Positions 32,780 through 43,336 are shown, counted from the first letter of the stretch. The stretch: 48,986 bases of DNA from Aquitalea magnusonii (GCF_003202035.1 NZ_QJKC01000017.1:1-48986); one strand, 5' to 3'. Notes: generated from the sequence alone by a model not told the origin. Program-made: numbers and translations.

Positions 32780-35700
32780 CTAGCCCAGTTCTTTCAGCAG
32801 CTCCTTCACCCGTACCACGCGCAGGCCCACTTCTTCTATCTTCGACTCCACCCGCAGCTTGTCCTGACCGGCCAGCTTGTAGTTCTTCTTGCTCTGGATC
32901 AGCTGGATGATCTTCATCGGGTCGATCGGCGGGTTCTTGATGAACTGCAACTGGATGGCCACTTCGCTGGCGTCCAGCTTGGCCACACCCAGCGGCTTGG
33001 CCAGCAGACGCAGGCGGTGGCTTTCGATCAGCGTCTTTACCGTTTGCGGCGGCAGGCCGAAGCGGTCGATCAGTTCCTCGTGGATGGCATCGATGTCCTG
33101 CTCGGTATCGCAAGTGGCCAGGCGCTTGTACAGCACCAGCCGTTCATGCACGTCCGGGCAGTAGGCATCCGGCAGCAGCGCCGGGCTGTGCAGATTGATT
33201 TCGGTGGTGACGCCCAGCGGTGCGTCCAGGTCCGGCTCGCGGCCTTTTTTCAGGTCGCGCACCGCTTGTTTGAGCATCTCGGTAAACAGGGAGAAACCCA
33301 CTTCCTGCATTTCGCCCGACTGGCCTTCGCCCAGCACTTCGCCCGCGCCACGGATTTCCATATCGTGCATCGCCAGATAGAAACCGGCCCCCAGCTCGCC
33401 GGATAGCTGGATGGCTTCCAGCCGTTTGCCGGCGTCCTTGCTCATGCCGTCCGGCGTCAGCAGATAGGCATAAGCCTGGTGATGGCTGCGGCCCACCCGG
33501 CCACGCAGCTGGTGCAGCTGGGCCAGGCCGAACTTGTCGGCGCGGTTGATCAGGATGGTGTTGGCATTGGGAATGTCGATGCCGGTTTCGATGATGGTGG
33601 AGCACAGCAGCACATTGAAGCGCTGTTGCAGGAAATCGCGCATCACCTGTTCCAGCTCGCGCTCGCGCAACTGGCCGTGGGCCACGCCGATGCGCGCTTC
33701 CGGCACCAGTTCGGCCAGTTTTTCCCGCATGTTTTCGATAGTGTCCACTTCGTTGTGCAGGAAGAACACCTGGCCGCCGCGCTTGAGTTCGCGCAGTACG
33801 GCCTCGCGGATCACCCCATTGCTGGCCGGGCTGATAAAGGTTTTCACCGCCAGCCGGCGGTTGGGTGCGGTGGCGATGACCGAGAAGTCGCGCAGTCCTT
33901 CCAGCGCCATCGACAGCGTGCGCGGAATCGGTGTGGCGGTGAGGGTGAGCACGTCGACATTGGCGCGCAGGCGTTTGAGCTGTTCTTTCTGGCGCACGCC
34001 AAAGCGGTGTTCTTCGTCGATGATCACCAGCCCCAGGTTCTTGAACTGTACGTCCGGCTGCACCAGCTTGTGGGTGCCGATGACGATGTCCACCGTGCCC
34101 TCGGCCAGCCCGGCCAGCGCCGCCTTGCTTTCCTTGGCGCTGCGAAAGCGCGACAGCTCGGCAATCTTCACCGGCCAGTCGTTGAAACGGTCGGAGAAAT
34201 TCTGGAAATGCTGCTCGGCCAGCAGGGTGGTGGGCACCAGCAGCGCCACCTGCTTGCCGCCCATTACCGCAACAAAGGCGGCGCGCAGCGCCACTTCGGT
34301 TTTGCCAAAGCCCACATCGCCACACACCAGGCGGTCCATCGGCTTGCCGCTGCACATATCGTGAATCACCGCTTCGATGGCATTGGCCTGATCGATGGTT
34401 TCCTCGAAGCCGAAGCCGGCGGCAAAGGCATCGTAATCGTGGTGGGACAGGGTAAAACTGTGGCCTTCGCGCGCGGCGCGCTGGGCATAGAGGTTAAGCA
34501 GCTCGGCGGCGGTGTCGCGGGCTTTTTCCGCGGCGCGTTTCTTGGCTTTTTCCCAGGCCGGGTTGCCCAGCTTGTGCAGCGGGGCCTGCTCGGACGGGCC
34601 ACCGGCATAGCGCGAAATCAGGTGCAGCTGGCTCACCGGCACATAGAGCGTGGCATTGTCGGCGTATTCCAGCTGCATCAGCTCGGTTTCGCCTTCGCCC
34701 AGGTCCATCGACACCAGGCCGATATAGCGGCCGATGCCGTGCTGCTCGTGCACCACCGGGTCGCCGGATTTCACCTCGGCCAGGTCGCGCAGCATGGAGT
34801 CCGAGCTCATCTTCACATGGCGGCGGCGGGTGTGGCTGCGTGCGATGTGCTGGTATAGCTCGCTCTCGGTAATGATGGACAGTGGCGGCTGTTGCTGGGC
34901 AAAGCCGGAATACAGCGGGGCCACCACCAGCGCCAGCGGCATGTTGCCGCTGGCAAACTCTTGCCAGTGGTCGATCAGTTGCGGCTTGATGCCATGCTCG
35001 TGCAGGAACTGCACCATGGTTTCGCGCCGGCCCAGGCTTTCTGCCGTCAGCAGCACGCGCTGGCCGCTGTGTTGCAGATAATGCGCCAGCTTGTGCAGCG
35101 GGTTGTCGGCACGGCGCTCGACGGCCAGGTCGGGCAGCATCAGGCTGGCAGAGTCTGCGTCGCCGCTGGCGGGGATTTCAATGCGCGAATAGGGCTTGAT
35201 GCGGCCGAGGAATTCGTCCTGGCGCAAAAACACATCGGCCGGCGGCAGTACCGGACGTTCCGGGTCGCCCTGCGCCATGTGGTAGCGGTTCTGCACGTCT
35301 TTCCAGAAGGTATCGGCAGCCCCGGCCACGTCGCGGTGCAGCACCACCAATGCCGATTCGCCCACGTAGTCGAACAGGGTGGCGGTTTGGTCGAAGAACA
35401 GCGGCAGGTAGTACTCGATGCCGGCCGGGAACAGATTGGCCGATACCTCTTTATAAATGCGGCTCTTGGACGGGTCGCCCTCCATGCGCTCGCGGTAGTG
35501 CTGGCGGAAGGCGGTGACGCCGCTTTCATCGGCCGGGTATTCCCGTGCCGGCAGCATGCGGATTTCCGGCACCGGGTACAGCGTGCGCTGGCTGTCCGGG
35601 TCGAAGGTGCGCAGGCTGTCGATTTCCTTGTCGAACAGGTCGATGCGGTAGGGCAGGGGGCTGCCCATGGGGAACAGGTCCACCAGGCCGCCACGAATGG

Positions 35701-36181
35701 AAAACTCGCCCGGCGCCATCACCTGGGTGACGTGGTTGTAGCCTGCCGTCACCATGTCGGCGCGCAGTTGCTCCACATCCAGTGCCTGCTTGCTCTGCAG
35801 CAGAAAGGTGCGACCCAGCAGGTAGCTGACCGGCGCCAGCCGCGTCATGGCGGTGCTGACCGGAGCAATCACCACCTGGCATTCGCCGCGGTGGATCTGC
35901 CACAGCGTGGCCAGCCGCTCGCTTACCAGTTCGCCGTGTGGCGAAAAATGGTCGTAGGGCAGGGTTTCCCAATCGGGCAGCAGCGCGGCCTTGATGTCGG
36001 GCGCAAACCACGGCAGTTCGGCCTTCAGCCGCTGGGCGGCCTGGGCATCGGCAGTGAGAATGAGCAGGGTGTGGCCAGCCTGGGCCAGACCAGCCAGTAC
36101 GGCCGCGTCCAGACCATCCGGCAGGGCGGGACAGCGGGTCTTTTGACCGGCCGGGGCAATGCGGGGCAGAGTGTCCAACAT
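32780..36181 (-). CDS. mfd: Transcription-repair coupling factor
   Basis: This is a 1133-residue SF2 translocase of usual length. The N-terminal UvrB-homology part ([40 protein letters not shown]) binds UvrA. The RNA-polymerase-interacting domain follows ([17 protein letters not shown]). The motor has Walker [17 protein letters not shown] near residue 619, the DEEHRFG box, and [13 protein letters not shown]. The C-terminal TRG part includes [15 protein letters not shown]. It pushes stalled RNA polymerase off damaged DNA and recruits nucleotide-excision repair. A consensus extended -10 sits just upstream. The gene is divergent from the GGDEF/EAL gene and ends at a strong terminator. Confidence 0.97.
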   Translation of the reverse strand: MLDTLPRIAPAGQKTRCPALPDGLDAAVLAGLAQAGHTLLILTADAQAAQRLKAELPWFAPDIKAALLPDWETLPYDHFSPHGELVSERLATLWQIHRGECQVVIAPVSTAMTRLAPVSYLLGRTFLLQSKQALDVEQLRADMVTAGYNHVTQVMAPGEFSIRGGLVDLFPMGSPLPYRIDLFDKEIDSLRTFDPDSQRTLYPVPEIRMLPAREYPADESGVTAFRQHYRERMEGDPSKSRIYKEVSANLFPAGIEYYLPLFFDQTATLFDYVGESALVVLHRDVAGAADTFWKDVQNRYHMAQGDPERPVLPPADVFLRQDEFLGRIKPYSRIEIPASGDADSASLMLPDLAVERRADNPLHKLAHYLQHSGQRVLLTAESLGRRETMVQFLHEHGIKPQLIDHWQEFASGNMPLALVVAPLYSGFAQQQPPLSIITESELYQHIARSHTRRRHVKMSSDSMLRDLAEVKSGDPVVHEQHGIGRYIGLVSMDLGEGETELMQLEYADNATLYVPVSQLHLISRYAGGPSEQAPLHKLGNPAWEKAKKRAAEKARDTAAELLNLYAQRAAREGHSFTLSHHDYDAFAAGFGFEETIDQANAIEAVIHDMCSGKPMDRLVCGDVGFGKTEVALRAAFVAVMGGKQVALLVPTTLLAEQHFQNFSDRFNDWPVKIAELSRFRSAKESKAALAGLAEGTVDIVIGTHKLVQPDVQFKNLGLVIIDEEHRFGVRQKEQLKRLRANVDVLTLTATPIPRTLSMALEGLRDFSVIATAPNRRLAVKTFISPASNGVIREAVLRELKRGGQVFFLHNEVDTIENMREKLAELVPEARIGVAHGQLRERELEQVMRDFLQQRFNVLLCSTIIETGIDIPNANTILINRADKFGLAQLHQLRGRVGRSHHQAYAYLLTPDGMSKDAGKRLEAIQLSGELGAGFYLAMHDMEIRGAGEVLGEGQSGEMQEVGFSLFTEMLKQAVRDLKKGREPDLDAPLGVTTEINLHSPALLPDAYCPDVHERLVLYKRLATCDTEQDIDAIHEELIDRFGLPPQTVKTLIESHRLRLLAKPLGVAKLDASEVAIQLQFIKNPPIDPMKIIQLIQSKKNYKLAGQDKLRVESKIEEVGLRVVRVKELLKELG

Positions 36182-36209
36182 TCTTCTTCACATTCGTGGA
36201 TCTGCGGGT

Positions 36210-36218
36210 ATTATACCA
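36210..36218 (-). promoter_or_regulatory. Extended -10 promoter element of mfd
   Basis: On the - strand the sequence is TGGTATAAT, a perfect extended -10, 28 bases before the mfd ATG. The -35 region is poor, as is usual with this promoter type. Confidence 0.6.
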
Positions 36219-36370
36219 GCGGGCATTTCATACCAAAGGTGTGTTTGCCATCCATTTACAAGAGGCCACAAGGCCCGCGACCCGCCAGGCATCTGAACCA
36301 CACTTCGAATAATGACTGCCCCCGAACAAGAGCGGGCAGGGTCAATGCATGGCTGCAAAGGACTGGGAGA

Positions 36371-39300
36371 GTGAATACAAAGGGGATGTTTGCAAGCTGG
36401 GCGGCCTTTGCGCTGTTCGCTGCCAGCTTGTTGTTATGGCCCAGGCACGAGCTGGGTGAAATACCTCTATATGGTTTCCTGCCGCACGGCCTGTTTGCCG
36501 GCTGGCTGCTATGGCGTGGCGCTGGCGTGGCCTGGCGCTGGCCGGTGGCGGCATGGCTGATCAGCATGCAGTGGCTGGCCTGGCCATGGGCGCTGGCCCT
36601 GTCGGCGTCGCTGCTGCTGATGCTGCCGGGCGCACGCCTGCTGCAAGGCACTGCCGGTGAAGAGGATGGCTCGGCCATTGCCCAGTTGCTGTGGCGGCTG
36701 CTGGAAGTGTCCGCCTATCTGCTGGCACCGCCGATTGCCTTGCTCGGCGTCTTTTCGCTGTGGCATGGCGCCTTGCCGCAGGTATTGCAATGGACGGCGC
36801 TGGCTGCCGGCTGTGCCATGCTGGCCATGACCTGCTGGCTACCGCTGTTGCGCATGTCCGGCTGGCCCGAGCAGCGCCGCCTGCTGGAATTGCTGGTGAT
36901 TCTGCTGGTGATGCTGGTGGTGTGGGCCTCCATGGTCAGCAATGCGCAAAGCCTGCCTTTTCCCCGTCCGGTCCTGTTCTTCCCACTGCTGATCTGGGCT
37001 GCCTTCCGTGGCCGTCTGCTGGGGGCCTGCCTGTCCGGTTCGCTGCTCTGCCTGCTGCTGTCGCTGCCGTGTTATCTGCCCGGCCTGTATCTGCATGCCG
37101 GCGTGACCGAGCTGATGAACGACACCGTGCTCTGCCTCACCTTCATTGTGGCGGCCTTGCTGGTGGCCACGCTCAGTGATGTGCAGCGGCGCAAGGAGGA
37201 CGAGCTCAACGAATTCCGTTCGCGGGTGGAGTCGCTGGTTAACAACAGCCCCAACATGATGTCGCTCAAGGGGCTGGATGGCCGCTTCCTGCTGGCCAAT
37301 CGTGCTTACAGCCGCATGCTGGGCGTCAGCGAGCACGCCATGGTGGGGCACTCGCTGGACGACTATTTCACTGCAGACGACGCCAGCCGCATCAGGCAGC
37401 AGGATGCGGTGGTGCTCAGCTGTCTGGAGCCGCGTCAGTTCGAGGAAAGCTTTAGCGTGGGCGGCAACAGCTTCACCATGCTGGTCAGCAAGTTTCCGTT
37501 GTTTGACAGCCAGGGCCGGCCGGCCGGGGTGGGCAGTGTGGACACCGACATCACCCGCAGCCGCGAAGAGCTGCAGGCCAAGAAAGAGGCGGAAGACAAG
37601 TACTGGGCACTGGTGGAACAGACCCTGGTGGGCATTTACATCCTGCAGGACGAGAAGCTGGTGTATGTGAACCCCAAGCTGGCCGACATTGTCGGCTACC
37701 CGCCGCAGGAAATGCAGAACATGGCGCTGGAGAAGCTGTTGCCACCCAGCGAGGCCAGCCGCATCCGGCTGCAGATCAAGCGCCGCCTGCGCGAGAATAT
37801 CCAGATCATGCATTACACCACCCGCGCCATCAGCCGCGACGGCCATCTGGTTGATCTGGAAGTGCACAGCCGGCTGGTGGAATACGAGGGCAAGCCGGCG
37901 CTGATCGGCGTGGTGGTGGACATTTCCGACCGCATCGCGGCGGATACCAATCTCAAGCTGGCGGCCAAGGTATTCGAGAATTCGGCCGAAGGCATCCTGA
38001 TTCTGGATGCCGATGCCCGCATCATCGCCGTCAACCATGCCTTTACCCGCATTACCGGCTACGAGGAAGGCGAGGCGCTGGGCAAGCTGTCGCGCATTTT
38101 TGCCGATAGCGACGATGCGGCCAGCCAGCACATGCAGCAGGCGCTGGCCCTGCACGGCCAGTGGCAGGGTGAAATGCGCGACCGGCGCAAGAATGGCGAC
38201 TGGTATCCGGCCGAGCTGTCGATTTCGCTGGTGCGCGATGATGCTGGCTTTCACAGCAATTATGTGGCGGTGTTTTCCGACATCACCGTGCGCAAGCAGG
38301 CCGAGGAGCGGCTGCAGTTTCTGGCCAATCACGACCCGCTCACCCGGCTACCCAACCGCAGCAGCCTGATCAGCCGGCTGGAGCAGGCCATTGTCGAGAT
38401 GAGCGGCGAACCCGGCCCGCTGGCGGTGATGTTTATCGACCTGGACCGTTTCAAGCTGATCAATGACTCCTTCGGTCACCAGTCCGGTGATGAATTGCTG
38501 CGCGAAATCGCCATCCGCCTGTCCAATTCGGTGGGCGAGCGCGGCCTGCTGGCCCGGCAAGGTGGCGACGAATTCACCCTGCTGCTGACCGAGTTTGCCG
38601 ATCAGGCCGAGCTGGCGGCGCTGGCCGAGGACATCCTGGCGGTACTGGGCCGTGGCCTGCGGCTGGAAGAGCACGAAGTGTTTGTCACCGGCAGCATCGG
38701 CATCAGCGTCTTCCCCAATGACGGCACCGATGCGCGCAGCCTGCTGAAAAATGCCGATGTCGCCATGTACCGCGCCAAGGATGCCGGCAAGAACACCTAT
38801 CAGTTTTTCGATGCCGAGATGAACACCCAGACCTTCGAGCGCCTGCTGCTGGAAAACGGCATGCGCCAGGCGCTGGAGCGCGGCGAATTCGAGCTGCATT
38901 ACCAGCCACAGCTCAATGCCGCCAGCCGCGACATGTCCGGGGTGGAGGTGCTGATTCGCTGGCGTCACCCGCAGCTGGGCCTGATTCCGCCGCTGCGTTT
39001 CATTCCGCTGGCCGAGGAAACCGGCCTGATCAAGCCGATTGGCGACTGGGTATTGCAGGAAGCCTGCCGCCAGCTGAAAGCCTGGGATCAGGCCGGCCTG
39101 TATGTACCACGGGTGGCGGTCAATCTGTCGGCGCGCCAGTTCGAGCAGAGCACGCTGGTGGACAATGTGGCGCGTGCCCTGCACAGCACCGGCCTGGAAG
39201 CTGGCCGGCTGGAACTGGAAATCACCGAAAGCATGATCATGCAAAACCCGGTGGAAACCGTGCAGCAGCTGGGCGAACTCAAGGCACTGGGCGTCTGGCT

Positions 39301-39652
39301 GTCCATCGATGACTTCGGCACCGGCTATTCCTCGCTGTCGCACCTCAAGCGCTTCCCGCTGGATACGCTGAAAATCGACCGCTCCTTTGTCGATGGCCTG
39401 CCCGGCGATGAAGACAGTGTGGCCATTGCCGAGGCCATTCTGGCCATGGCCAAGAAGCTCAAGTTCAGCGTGGTGGCCGAAGGGGTGGAAAATGCCGCCC
39501 AGGCCGACTTCCTGGAAATGAAAGGCTGCACGCTGTTGCAGGGCTATCACTTTGGCAAGCCGGTGCCGGCGGCGGAATTTCCGCAATTGGCCGAGCAGCT
39601 GGCCAAGTCGGCGCGTCTGGCCATACTGGCCGACTGGCAGGGTGGTCTGTAG
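36371..39652 (+). CDS. Membrane-bound PAS-PAS-PAS-GGDEF-EAL cyclic-di-GMP protein
   Basis: This is a 1093-residue signalling protein. The GTG at 36371 has AAAGGA 8 bases upstream and is preferred to an ATG five codons later. Residues 1-280 hold about eight membrane helices, a MASE-like sensor. Three PAS domains follow (about 283-397, 410-520, 530-643). The GGDEF domain carries an intact GGDEF at 731-735, but the inhibitory RxxD site five residues before it is absent. The EAL domain has EVL at about 859-861 instead of EAL, with [26 protein letters not shown] and VVAEGVEN all kept. Both synthase and phosphodiesterase activity are possible, tuned by the PAS ligands. It is likely to affect biofilm and motility. 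Confidence 0.9.
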   Translation: MNTKGMFASWAAFALFAASLLLWPRHELGEIPLYGFLPHGLFAGWLLWRGAGVAWRWPVAAWLISMQWLAWPWALALSASLLLMLPGARLLQGTAGEEDGSAIAQLLWRLLEVSAYLLAPPIALLGVFSLWHGALPQVLQWTALAAGCAMLAMTCWLPLLRMSGWPEQRRLLELLVILLVMLVVWASMVSNAQSLPFPRPVLFFPLLIWAAFRGRLLGACLSGSLLCLLLSLPCYLPGLYLHAGVTELMNDTVLCLTFIVAALLVATLSDVQRRKEDELNEFRSRVESLVNNSPNMMSLKGLDGRFLLANRAYSRMLGVSEHAMVGHSLDDYFTADDASRIRQQDAVVLSCLEPRQFEESFSVGGNSFTMLVSKFPLFDSQGRPAGVGSVDTDITRSREELQAKKEAEDKYWALVEQTLVGIYILQDEKLVYVNPKLADIVGYPPQEMQNMALEKLLPPSEASRIRLQIKRRLRENIQIMHYTTRAISRDGHLVDLEVHSRLVEYEGKPALIGVVVDISDRIAADTNLKLAAKVFENSAEGILILDADARIIAVNHAFTRITGYEEGEALGKLSRIFADSDDAASQHMQQALALHGQWQGEMRDRRKNGDWYPAELSISLVRDDAGFHSNYVAVFSDITVRKQAEERLQFLANHDPLTRLPNRSSLISRLEQAIVEMSGEPGPLAVMFIDLDRFKLINDSFGHQSGDELLREIAIRLSNSVGERGLLARQGGDEFTLLLTEFADQAELAALAEDILAVLGRGLRLEEHEVFVTGSIGISVFPNDGTDARSLLKNADVAMYRAKDAGKNTYQFFDAEMNTQTFERLLLENGMRQALERGEFELHYQPQLNAASRDMSGVEVLIRWRHPQLGLIPPLRFIPLAEETGLIKPIGDWVLQEACRQLKAWDQAGLYVPRVAVNLSARQFEQSTLVDNVARALHSTGLEAGRLELEITESMIMQNPVETVQQLGELKALGVWLSIDDFGTGYSSLSHLKRFPLDTLKIDRSFVDGLPGDEDSVAIAEAILAMAKKLKFSVVAEGVENAAQADFLEMKGCTLLQGYHFGKPVPAAEFPQLAEQLAKSARLAILADWQGGL

Positions 39653-39656
39653 CGGG

Positions 39657-39688
39657 GCCGCGCGCAGTTTGGCAGCAGCCGGCGCGGC
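39657..39688 (+). terminator. Possible terminator hairpin after the GGDEF/EAL gene
   Basis: GCCGCGC and GCGCGGC pair over an 18-base loop and are followed by only TTTG, so termination would be weak. TACAAT at 39697-39702 just downstream is a candidate -10 for rlmB. Confidence 0.45.
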
Positions 39689-39736
39689 TTTGCGGCTACA
39701 ATAGCGCCCATTCCCCGTTTACAAGGCTTCAAGCGC

Positions 39737-40492
39737 ATGAGCAACAAGCGACTCATTCACGGCTTTCATGCCATCAACGCCCGCTTGTGGCAGAACCCGA
39801 AGAGCCTGCTGGAAATCTGGCTGGCCGGCGGCCGCCACGATGAACGGGCCAAGGCCGTGCTGGACAAGGCCGCTGAAGAAAGCATCAAGCTGCACATTGT
39901 CGACAAGGCGCGGCTGGACAGCATGAGTGGCAACGCCCGCCATCAAGGCGTGGTGGCGATGATCGATGCCAGCCGTAATCACGTAGACCTGGACGACGTG
40001 CTGGAAAACCTGGCCGAACCGCCGCTGCTGCTGATTCTGGACGGTGTCACCGACCCGCATAATCTGGGCGCCTGCCTGCGCGTGGCCGACGCCATGGGCG
40101 CGCATGCGGTGATTGCCCCCAAGGACCGCTCGGCCGGGCTGAATGCCACCGTATCCAAAGTGGCCTGCGGTGCCGCCGAAGTCATTCCCTACATCACCGT
40201 CACCAATCTGGCGCGCACCCTGCGTGATCTGAAAGACGCCGGGGTGTGGATTGCCGGCACCACCATGGAAGCCGATACCGATCTGTTCCATGTCGATGCT
40301 GCCGGCCCGCTGGCCTGGGTGATGGGCTCGGAAGGCGAGGGCATGCGCCGCCTGACGCGCGAACACTGCGACGTGCTGGTGTCCATTCCCATGTTCGGCA
40401 CGGTGGAAAGCCTCAATGTGTCGGTGTCCTCCGGCATGGTGCTGGCGGAAAGCCGCCGCCAGCGCGTGCTGGCCGCCGAAAAGGCCGGCTGA
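39737..40492 (+). CDS. rlmB: 23S rRNA (guanosine-2'-O-)-methyltransferase
   Basis: This is a 251-residue SpoU-family (SPOUT knot) methyltransferase that methylates the ribose of G2251 in 23S rRNA, near the P-loop of the peptidyl-transferase centre. The N-terminal substrate-binding part begins [18 protein letters not shown]. The three SpoU motifs are [38 protein letters not shown] and [20 protein letters not shown]. Length is normal. TACAAT about 35 bases upstream is a plausible -10. The second copy of the intergenic repeat starts about 20 bases after its stop. Confidence 0.94.
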   Translation: MSNKRLIHGFHAINARLWQNPKSLLEIWLAGGRHDERAKAVLDKAAEESIKLHIVDKARLDSMSGNARHQGVVAMIDASRNHVDLDDVLENLAEPPLLLILDGVTDPHNLGACLRVADAMGAHAVIAPKDRSAGLNATVSKVACGAAEVIPYITVTNLARTLRDLKDAGVWIAGTTMEADTDLFHVDAAGPLAWVMGSEGEGMRRLTREHCDVLVSIPMFGTVESLNVSVSSGMVLAESRRQRVLAAEKAG

Positions 40493-40511
40493 ACCCACTA
40501 CACGCTCTCCG

Positions 40512-40733
40512 AAAACCCCATGCCTCGGCATGGGGCAGGCTGCTGACAAAATGATTCGCTACGGTTGCAGCGGACCCGGCAAAGCCGGGCCTTTCAATTA
40601 ACTGATTGATTCGGCAGCCTTCCCTTCCATTCCCGATCCGCCCGCCCTTACCCGGTAAGGGAGCCTCGCCTTCCTTGCAGGAAGCGAGAGGGCGTTTGTC
40701 AATAAAACCCCATGCCACGGCATGGGGTTTTTT
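40512..40733 (+). repeat. Intergenic repeat element, copy B (terminator-flanked)
   Basis: This is homologous to copy A (28943-29163) over the core of about 172 bases (40536-40707), with the same order of hairpins: CCCGGC-AAA-GCCGGG; CCCTTACC paired with GGTAAGGG; and CTCGCCTTCCT paired with AGGAAGCGAG. Paired positions differ from copy A in a compensatory way. Here the flanking hairpin on both sides is CCCCATGCC..GGCATGGGG (40516-40535 and 40708-40727), preceded by AAAA in both places. It is unrelated in sequence to the flanking hairpin of copy A. Only the right-hand one has a T6 tract and would terminate rlmB transcription. Confidence 0.75.
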
Positions 40734-40808
40734 GATGCAGGGCAGTTTTTTGCCATTGCGCAGCTCCGTGGCGGAACCTTGCTGGCTATACTCTGTTCTA
40801 GTGGTTTT

Positions 40809-40825
40809 ATACCCTTGGGGGGTAT
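40809..40825 (+). promoter_or_regulatory. CsoR-type operator upstream of the multicopper oxidase gene
   Basis: ATACCC-TTGGG-GGGTAT is a GC-tract dyad of the kind bound by CsoR/RcnR-family repressors (TAC/GTA ends with C and G tracts). It lies 65 bases before the multicopper oxidase ATG. A CsoR-like gene follows that gene, so autoregulation by copper is likely. Confidence 0.65.
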
Positions 40826-40889
40826 GAGTGATTTGCGATGATCCTGCCGGGGCAGGCATCACATCCGCCCCCACCGACGGAGTCGACGC

Positions 40890-42386
40890 ATGGACCGAAG
40901 ACATTTTCTGCAATGGAGTGGCGCGCTGGCGCTACTGCCGGTGCTGGCAGGCAATAGCCGGGCTGATGGCATGGCCGGCATGCCGGCCATGGATCACGCG
41001 GCCATGGACCACGGCGCAAGCGCCAGCATGCCTGCCGCCGATAGCCTGGGCCTGCCACGCGGCTTGCCATTGCCCGCGCTGTCCCGGCTGCAAAATCACG
41101 GCAGGGCCGGCCAGTTTGTCGGCCGCTTGCAAGCCGCTCCGGTCAGCCTGCCGCTGCTGCCGGGCAAGCCGGCCACCACGTTCTGGGCGTATAACGGCCA
41201 GATTCCCGGCCCGGCCATCGTGGCCTGGGAGGGGGACGAAGTGAACATTGCTTTTGCCAATACGCTGCAGCAGCCCAGCACCATCCACTGGCATGGCATG
41301 CCGGTGCCGGCCGAGCAGGACGGCAATCCGCATGCTCCGGTCCTGCCCGGCCAGCAGCGTACTTATCGTTTCGAGCTAGCTGCGGGCAGCGCCGCCAGCT
41401 ACTGGTATCACCCGCATCCGCATGGCCATACCGCACAGCAGGCCTATATGGGGCTGGCCGGGGTGTTCGTGGTGAAAAGTCATGATGACCCGCTGGCCCA
41501 TCTGCCGGAGCAGTGGCTGGTGTTGTCCGACCTCAAGCTGGATGCCCATGGCCAGATTGCCGATAACAGTGCAGCCGACCGGCATGATGGCCGCGAAGGC
41601 CAGTTCCTGCTGGTGAATGGCGGCTGGCAACCGGTGATCGCCCTGGCGGAAGGCGAGCGGCAACGCTGGCGCATCTGGAATGCCAGCAGCGCGCGCATCC
41701 TCAAGCTGGCCTTGCCAGCGCACGAGGTCGATCTGGTGGGGACGGATGGCGGGCTGATCGCGACGCCACGGCGCATCGACAGCCTGCTGCTGTCACCGGG
41801 TGAGCGGGCAGAAATCGTCATCACCGGGCGCTTCACCCCCGGTCAGCCATCCGCCTTGCTGGCCTTGCCATACCACCGTGGCAAGGCCATGAGTCCGGAG
41901 CAGGACGACAGCCTCACGCTGGCCACCATCCGACAGGCGGGCAACAAGGCCACCGCCACGCTGCCGGACAAACTGCGCGATATCACCCCGCTGGGCGCAC
42001 CTGCGCTCAAGCGGGTGGTCAACTTCAGCGAAAACATGGCCGATCCGGCCGCCATGTTCCTGATCAATGGCAAGAAATTCGACATGAACCGGGTGGATTT
42101 CAGCGGCAAGGTCGGCCAGATCGAGGAATGGGACATCGTCAGCCAGGCGCATATGGACCATCCCTTCCACCTCCACGGCACCCAGTTCCAGGTGCAGGCC
42201 CGCACCGAGGACGGGGTGTGGCAAACCGAGCCCTTCCTCGCCTGGCGCGATGTGGTGAACATCCCGGCCGGCGAAACCGTGCGCCTGCGCTTTGTGCAGG
42301 GCATGCCCGGCCTGCGCATGTTTCACTGCCACATTCTGGAACATGAAGATGCCGGCATGATGGCCATGCTGGACGTGGGCAGTTGA
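40890..42386 (+). CDS. Tat-exported multicopper oxidase (CueO/CopA-like)
   Basis: This is a 498-residue oxidase. A twin-arginine signal (MDRRHFLQWSGALALLPVLA) exports it folded. A Met/His-rich stretch (MAGMPAMDHAAMDHGASASM) follows. The four copper-binding blocks are complete: HWHG (about 132-135), HPHPHGH (about 172), HPFHLHG (about 423) and HCHILEHEDAGMM (479-491), so type 1, 2 and 3 copper sites are all present. It should oxidise Cu(I) in the periplasm to protect the cell. GGAG precedes the ATG. The upstream CsoR-type operator and the csoR gene 74 bases downstream make a copper-responsive module. Confidence 0.92.
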   Translation: MDRRHFLQWSGALALLPVLAGNSRADGMAGMPAMDHAAMDHGASASMPAADSLGLPRGLPLPALSRLQNHGRAGQFVGRLQAAPVSLPLLPGKPATTFWAYNGQIPGPAIVAWEGDEVNIAFANTLQQPSTIHWHGMPVPAEQDGNPHAPVLPGQQRTYRFELAAGSAASYWYHPHPHGHTAQQAYMGLAGVFVVKSHDDPLAHLPEQWLVLSDLKLDAHGQIADNSAADRHDGREGQFLLVNGGWQPVIALAEGERQRWRIWNASSARILKLALPAHEVDLVGTDGGLIATPRRIDSLLLSPGERAEIVITGRFTPGQPSALLALPYHRGKAMSPEQDDSLTLATIRQAGNKATATLPDKLRDITPLGAPALKRVVNFSENMADPAAMFLINGKKFDMNRVDFSGKVGQIEEWDIVSQAHMDHPFHLHGTQFQVQARTEDGVWQTEPFLAWRDVVNIPAGETVRLRFVQGMPGLRMFHCHILEHEDAGMMAMLDVGS

Positions 42387-42460
42387 ACCGGGCGGGCGGC
42401 GGCGGGGGGCGGGCGATGCTACACTGACACTCCTGTTGTCCAACCGCTGCCGGAGTTCGC

Positions 42461-42787
42461 ATGAGCCTTGCCCCCAAAACCGATGCCTGCTGTCACACGC
42501 CGCCCGACATGGCCGGCAAGAGCGTGGTGCAGCCGAACAAGGCGGCCCTGCTCAAGCGGCTGGCACGCATCGAAGGCCAGGTACGCGGCATCAGCGGCAT
42601 GGTGGAAGCCGACCGCTACTGCGTGGACGTGCTGACCCAGGTGGCGGCGGTCAAGTCGGCGCTGGATGCGGTCTCCATGCAGTTGCTGGAAAACCACATG
42701 AAAGGCTGTGTCAGCAAGGCCTTGCAGGAGGGCGACGCCACCGGCATGGTGACCGAGCTGATCGAGGTGGTGAAGAAAGTCCGTTAG
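42461..42787 (+). CDS. csoR: CsoR-family copper-sensing repressor
   Basis: This is a 108-residue all-helical DNA-binding protein of the CsoR/RcnR/FrmR family. The core KAALLKRLARIEGQVRGISG is diagnostic. The metal-site fingerprint is Tyr53-Cys54, His79 and Cys83 (ENHMKGC), the C-H-C triad of Cu(I)-type CsoR rather than the ligands of RcnR or FrmR. The N-terminus has an extra CCH motif at 10-12. Copper binding releases the repressor from C/G-tract dyads like that at 40809-40825. CGGAG lies 6 bases before the ATG. A 7-base inverted repeat follows its stop. Confidence 0.85.
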   Translation: MSLAPKTDACCHTPPDMAGKSVVQPNKAALLKRLARIEGQVRGISGMVEADRYCVDVLTQVAAVKSALDAVSMQLLENHMKGCVSKALQEGDATGMVTELIEVVKKVR

Positions 42788-42790
42788 CCA

Positions 42791-42814
42791 TTGACCGTGC
42801 TTTGGTGCGGTCAA
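42791..42814 (+). terminator. Hairpin after csoR
   Basis: TTGACCG and CGGTCAA are perfectly complementary over a 10-base loop, 3 bases after the csoR stop. There is no T-tract, so it may be a weak terminator or a regulator site. Confidence 0.4.
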
Positions 42815-42963
42815 GCAGGCCGCACCCGTGCCGGGCTTGACCCGTGGCGGCAGCACAAACCGCAGGGCGTTGGCTGCGGCTGAGCATGTCCGGCGCGCGC
42901 AGGCGCAAGACTTGCTTTAATCTTTGCAGCATTCTGTTGCCCCCTTTTCAGGAAACCACCGAG

Positions 42964-43239
42964 ATGAAAACCGCATTGCCCGTGCTGGCCGGCCTGCTGC
43001 TGTCGTCATGGTCGCTGGCCGACCCCCTGCCTTTTGAACAGTTCATGCATCTGCACCGCGACATGAGCGAAGCCGAGCTGCTGCAAGTGGCCGGCAAGCC
43101 GGATTATGTGCGCGCCGACCCTGCCGGCAATGGCGACCGCCAGCTGTTCTGGCTGGGCGATACCGATCTGCCCTATACCACGCTGGTGATTCTGCACAAC
43201 GGTCTGGTCAGCGATATCCGGCGCGACAAACGGCTGTAA
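42964..43239 (+). CDS. Small exported protein of unknown function (91 residues)
   Basis: It starts MKTALPVLAGLLLSSWSLAD, a standard signal peptide with cleavage after Ala19. The mature part (HLHRDMSEAELLQVAGKPDY, then GDRQLFWLGDTDLPYTTLV and ILHNGLVSDIRRDKRL) has the layout of small SmpA/BamE-like or DUF2845-like periplasmic domains: a helix with Met-Ser-x-x-Glu-Leu, then G-x-P-D and a beta sheet ending in an Arg/Lys-rich strand. I cannot assign a function. It is preceded by a short GAG motif and followed by a small terminator. Confidence 0.7.
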   Translation: MKTALPVLAGLLLSSWSLADPLPFEQFMHLHRDMSEAELLQVAGKPDYVRADPAGNGDRQLFWLGDTDLPYTTLVILHNGLVSDIRRDKRL

Positions 43240-43245
43240 GCCGCC

Positions 43246-43264
43246 AGCCGCTTTGCGGCTTTTG
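43246..43264 (+). terminator. Short intrinsic terminator
   Basis: AGCCGC and GCGGCT pair around TTT and are followed by TTT and G. It lies 6 bases after the stop of the small exported protein. Confidence 0.6.
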
Positions 43265-43307
43265 CCACGCCGGCTTCATCCTGCGCGGCGGCGGCGGCCG
43301 ATTTTGT

Positions 43308-43336
43308 TTGCCGCAGCCGGATTAAGTGCGTAGAAT
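43308..43336 (+). promoter_or_regulatory. Promoter of the rpsF operon
   Basis: TTGCCG and TAGAAT are separated by 17 bases, good sigma-70 matches (four and five of six), 69 bases before the rpsF ATG. The transcript would start at about 43343, so it includes the leader hairpin. Confidence 0.65.

Noticed and set aside
34892-36370. N-terminal extension of the GGDEF/EAL frame by nearly 500 codons
   Set aside because: That part overlaps mfd on the other strand and has no domain. A GTG with a good ribosome-binding site at 36371 opens the membrane sensor.
40413-40913. Small frames across the repeat copy B with PHA-x-AWGF-like peptides
   Set aside because: These peptides are translations of the CCCCATGCC/GGCATGGGG hairpins and recur wherever the hairpin occurs. 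They are not genes.
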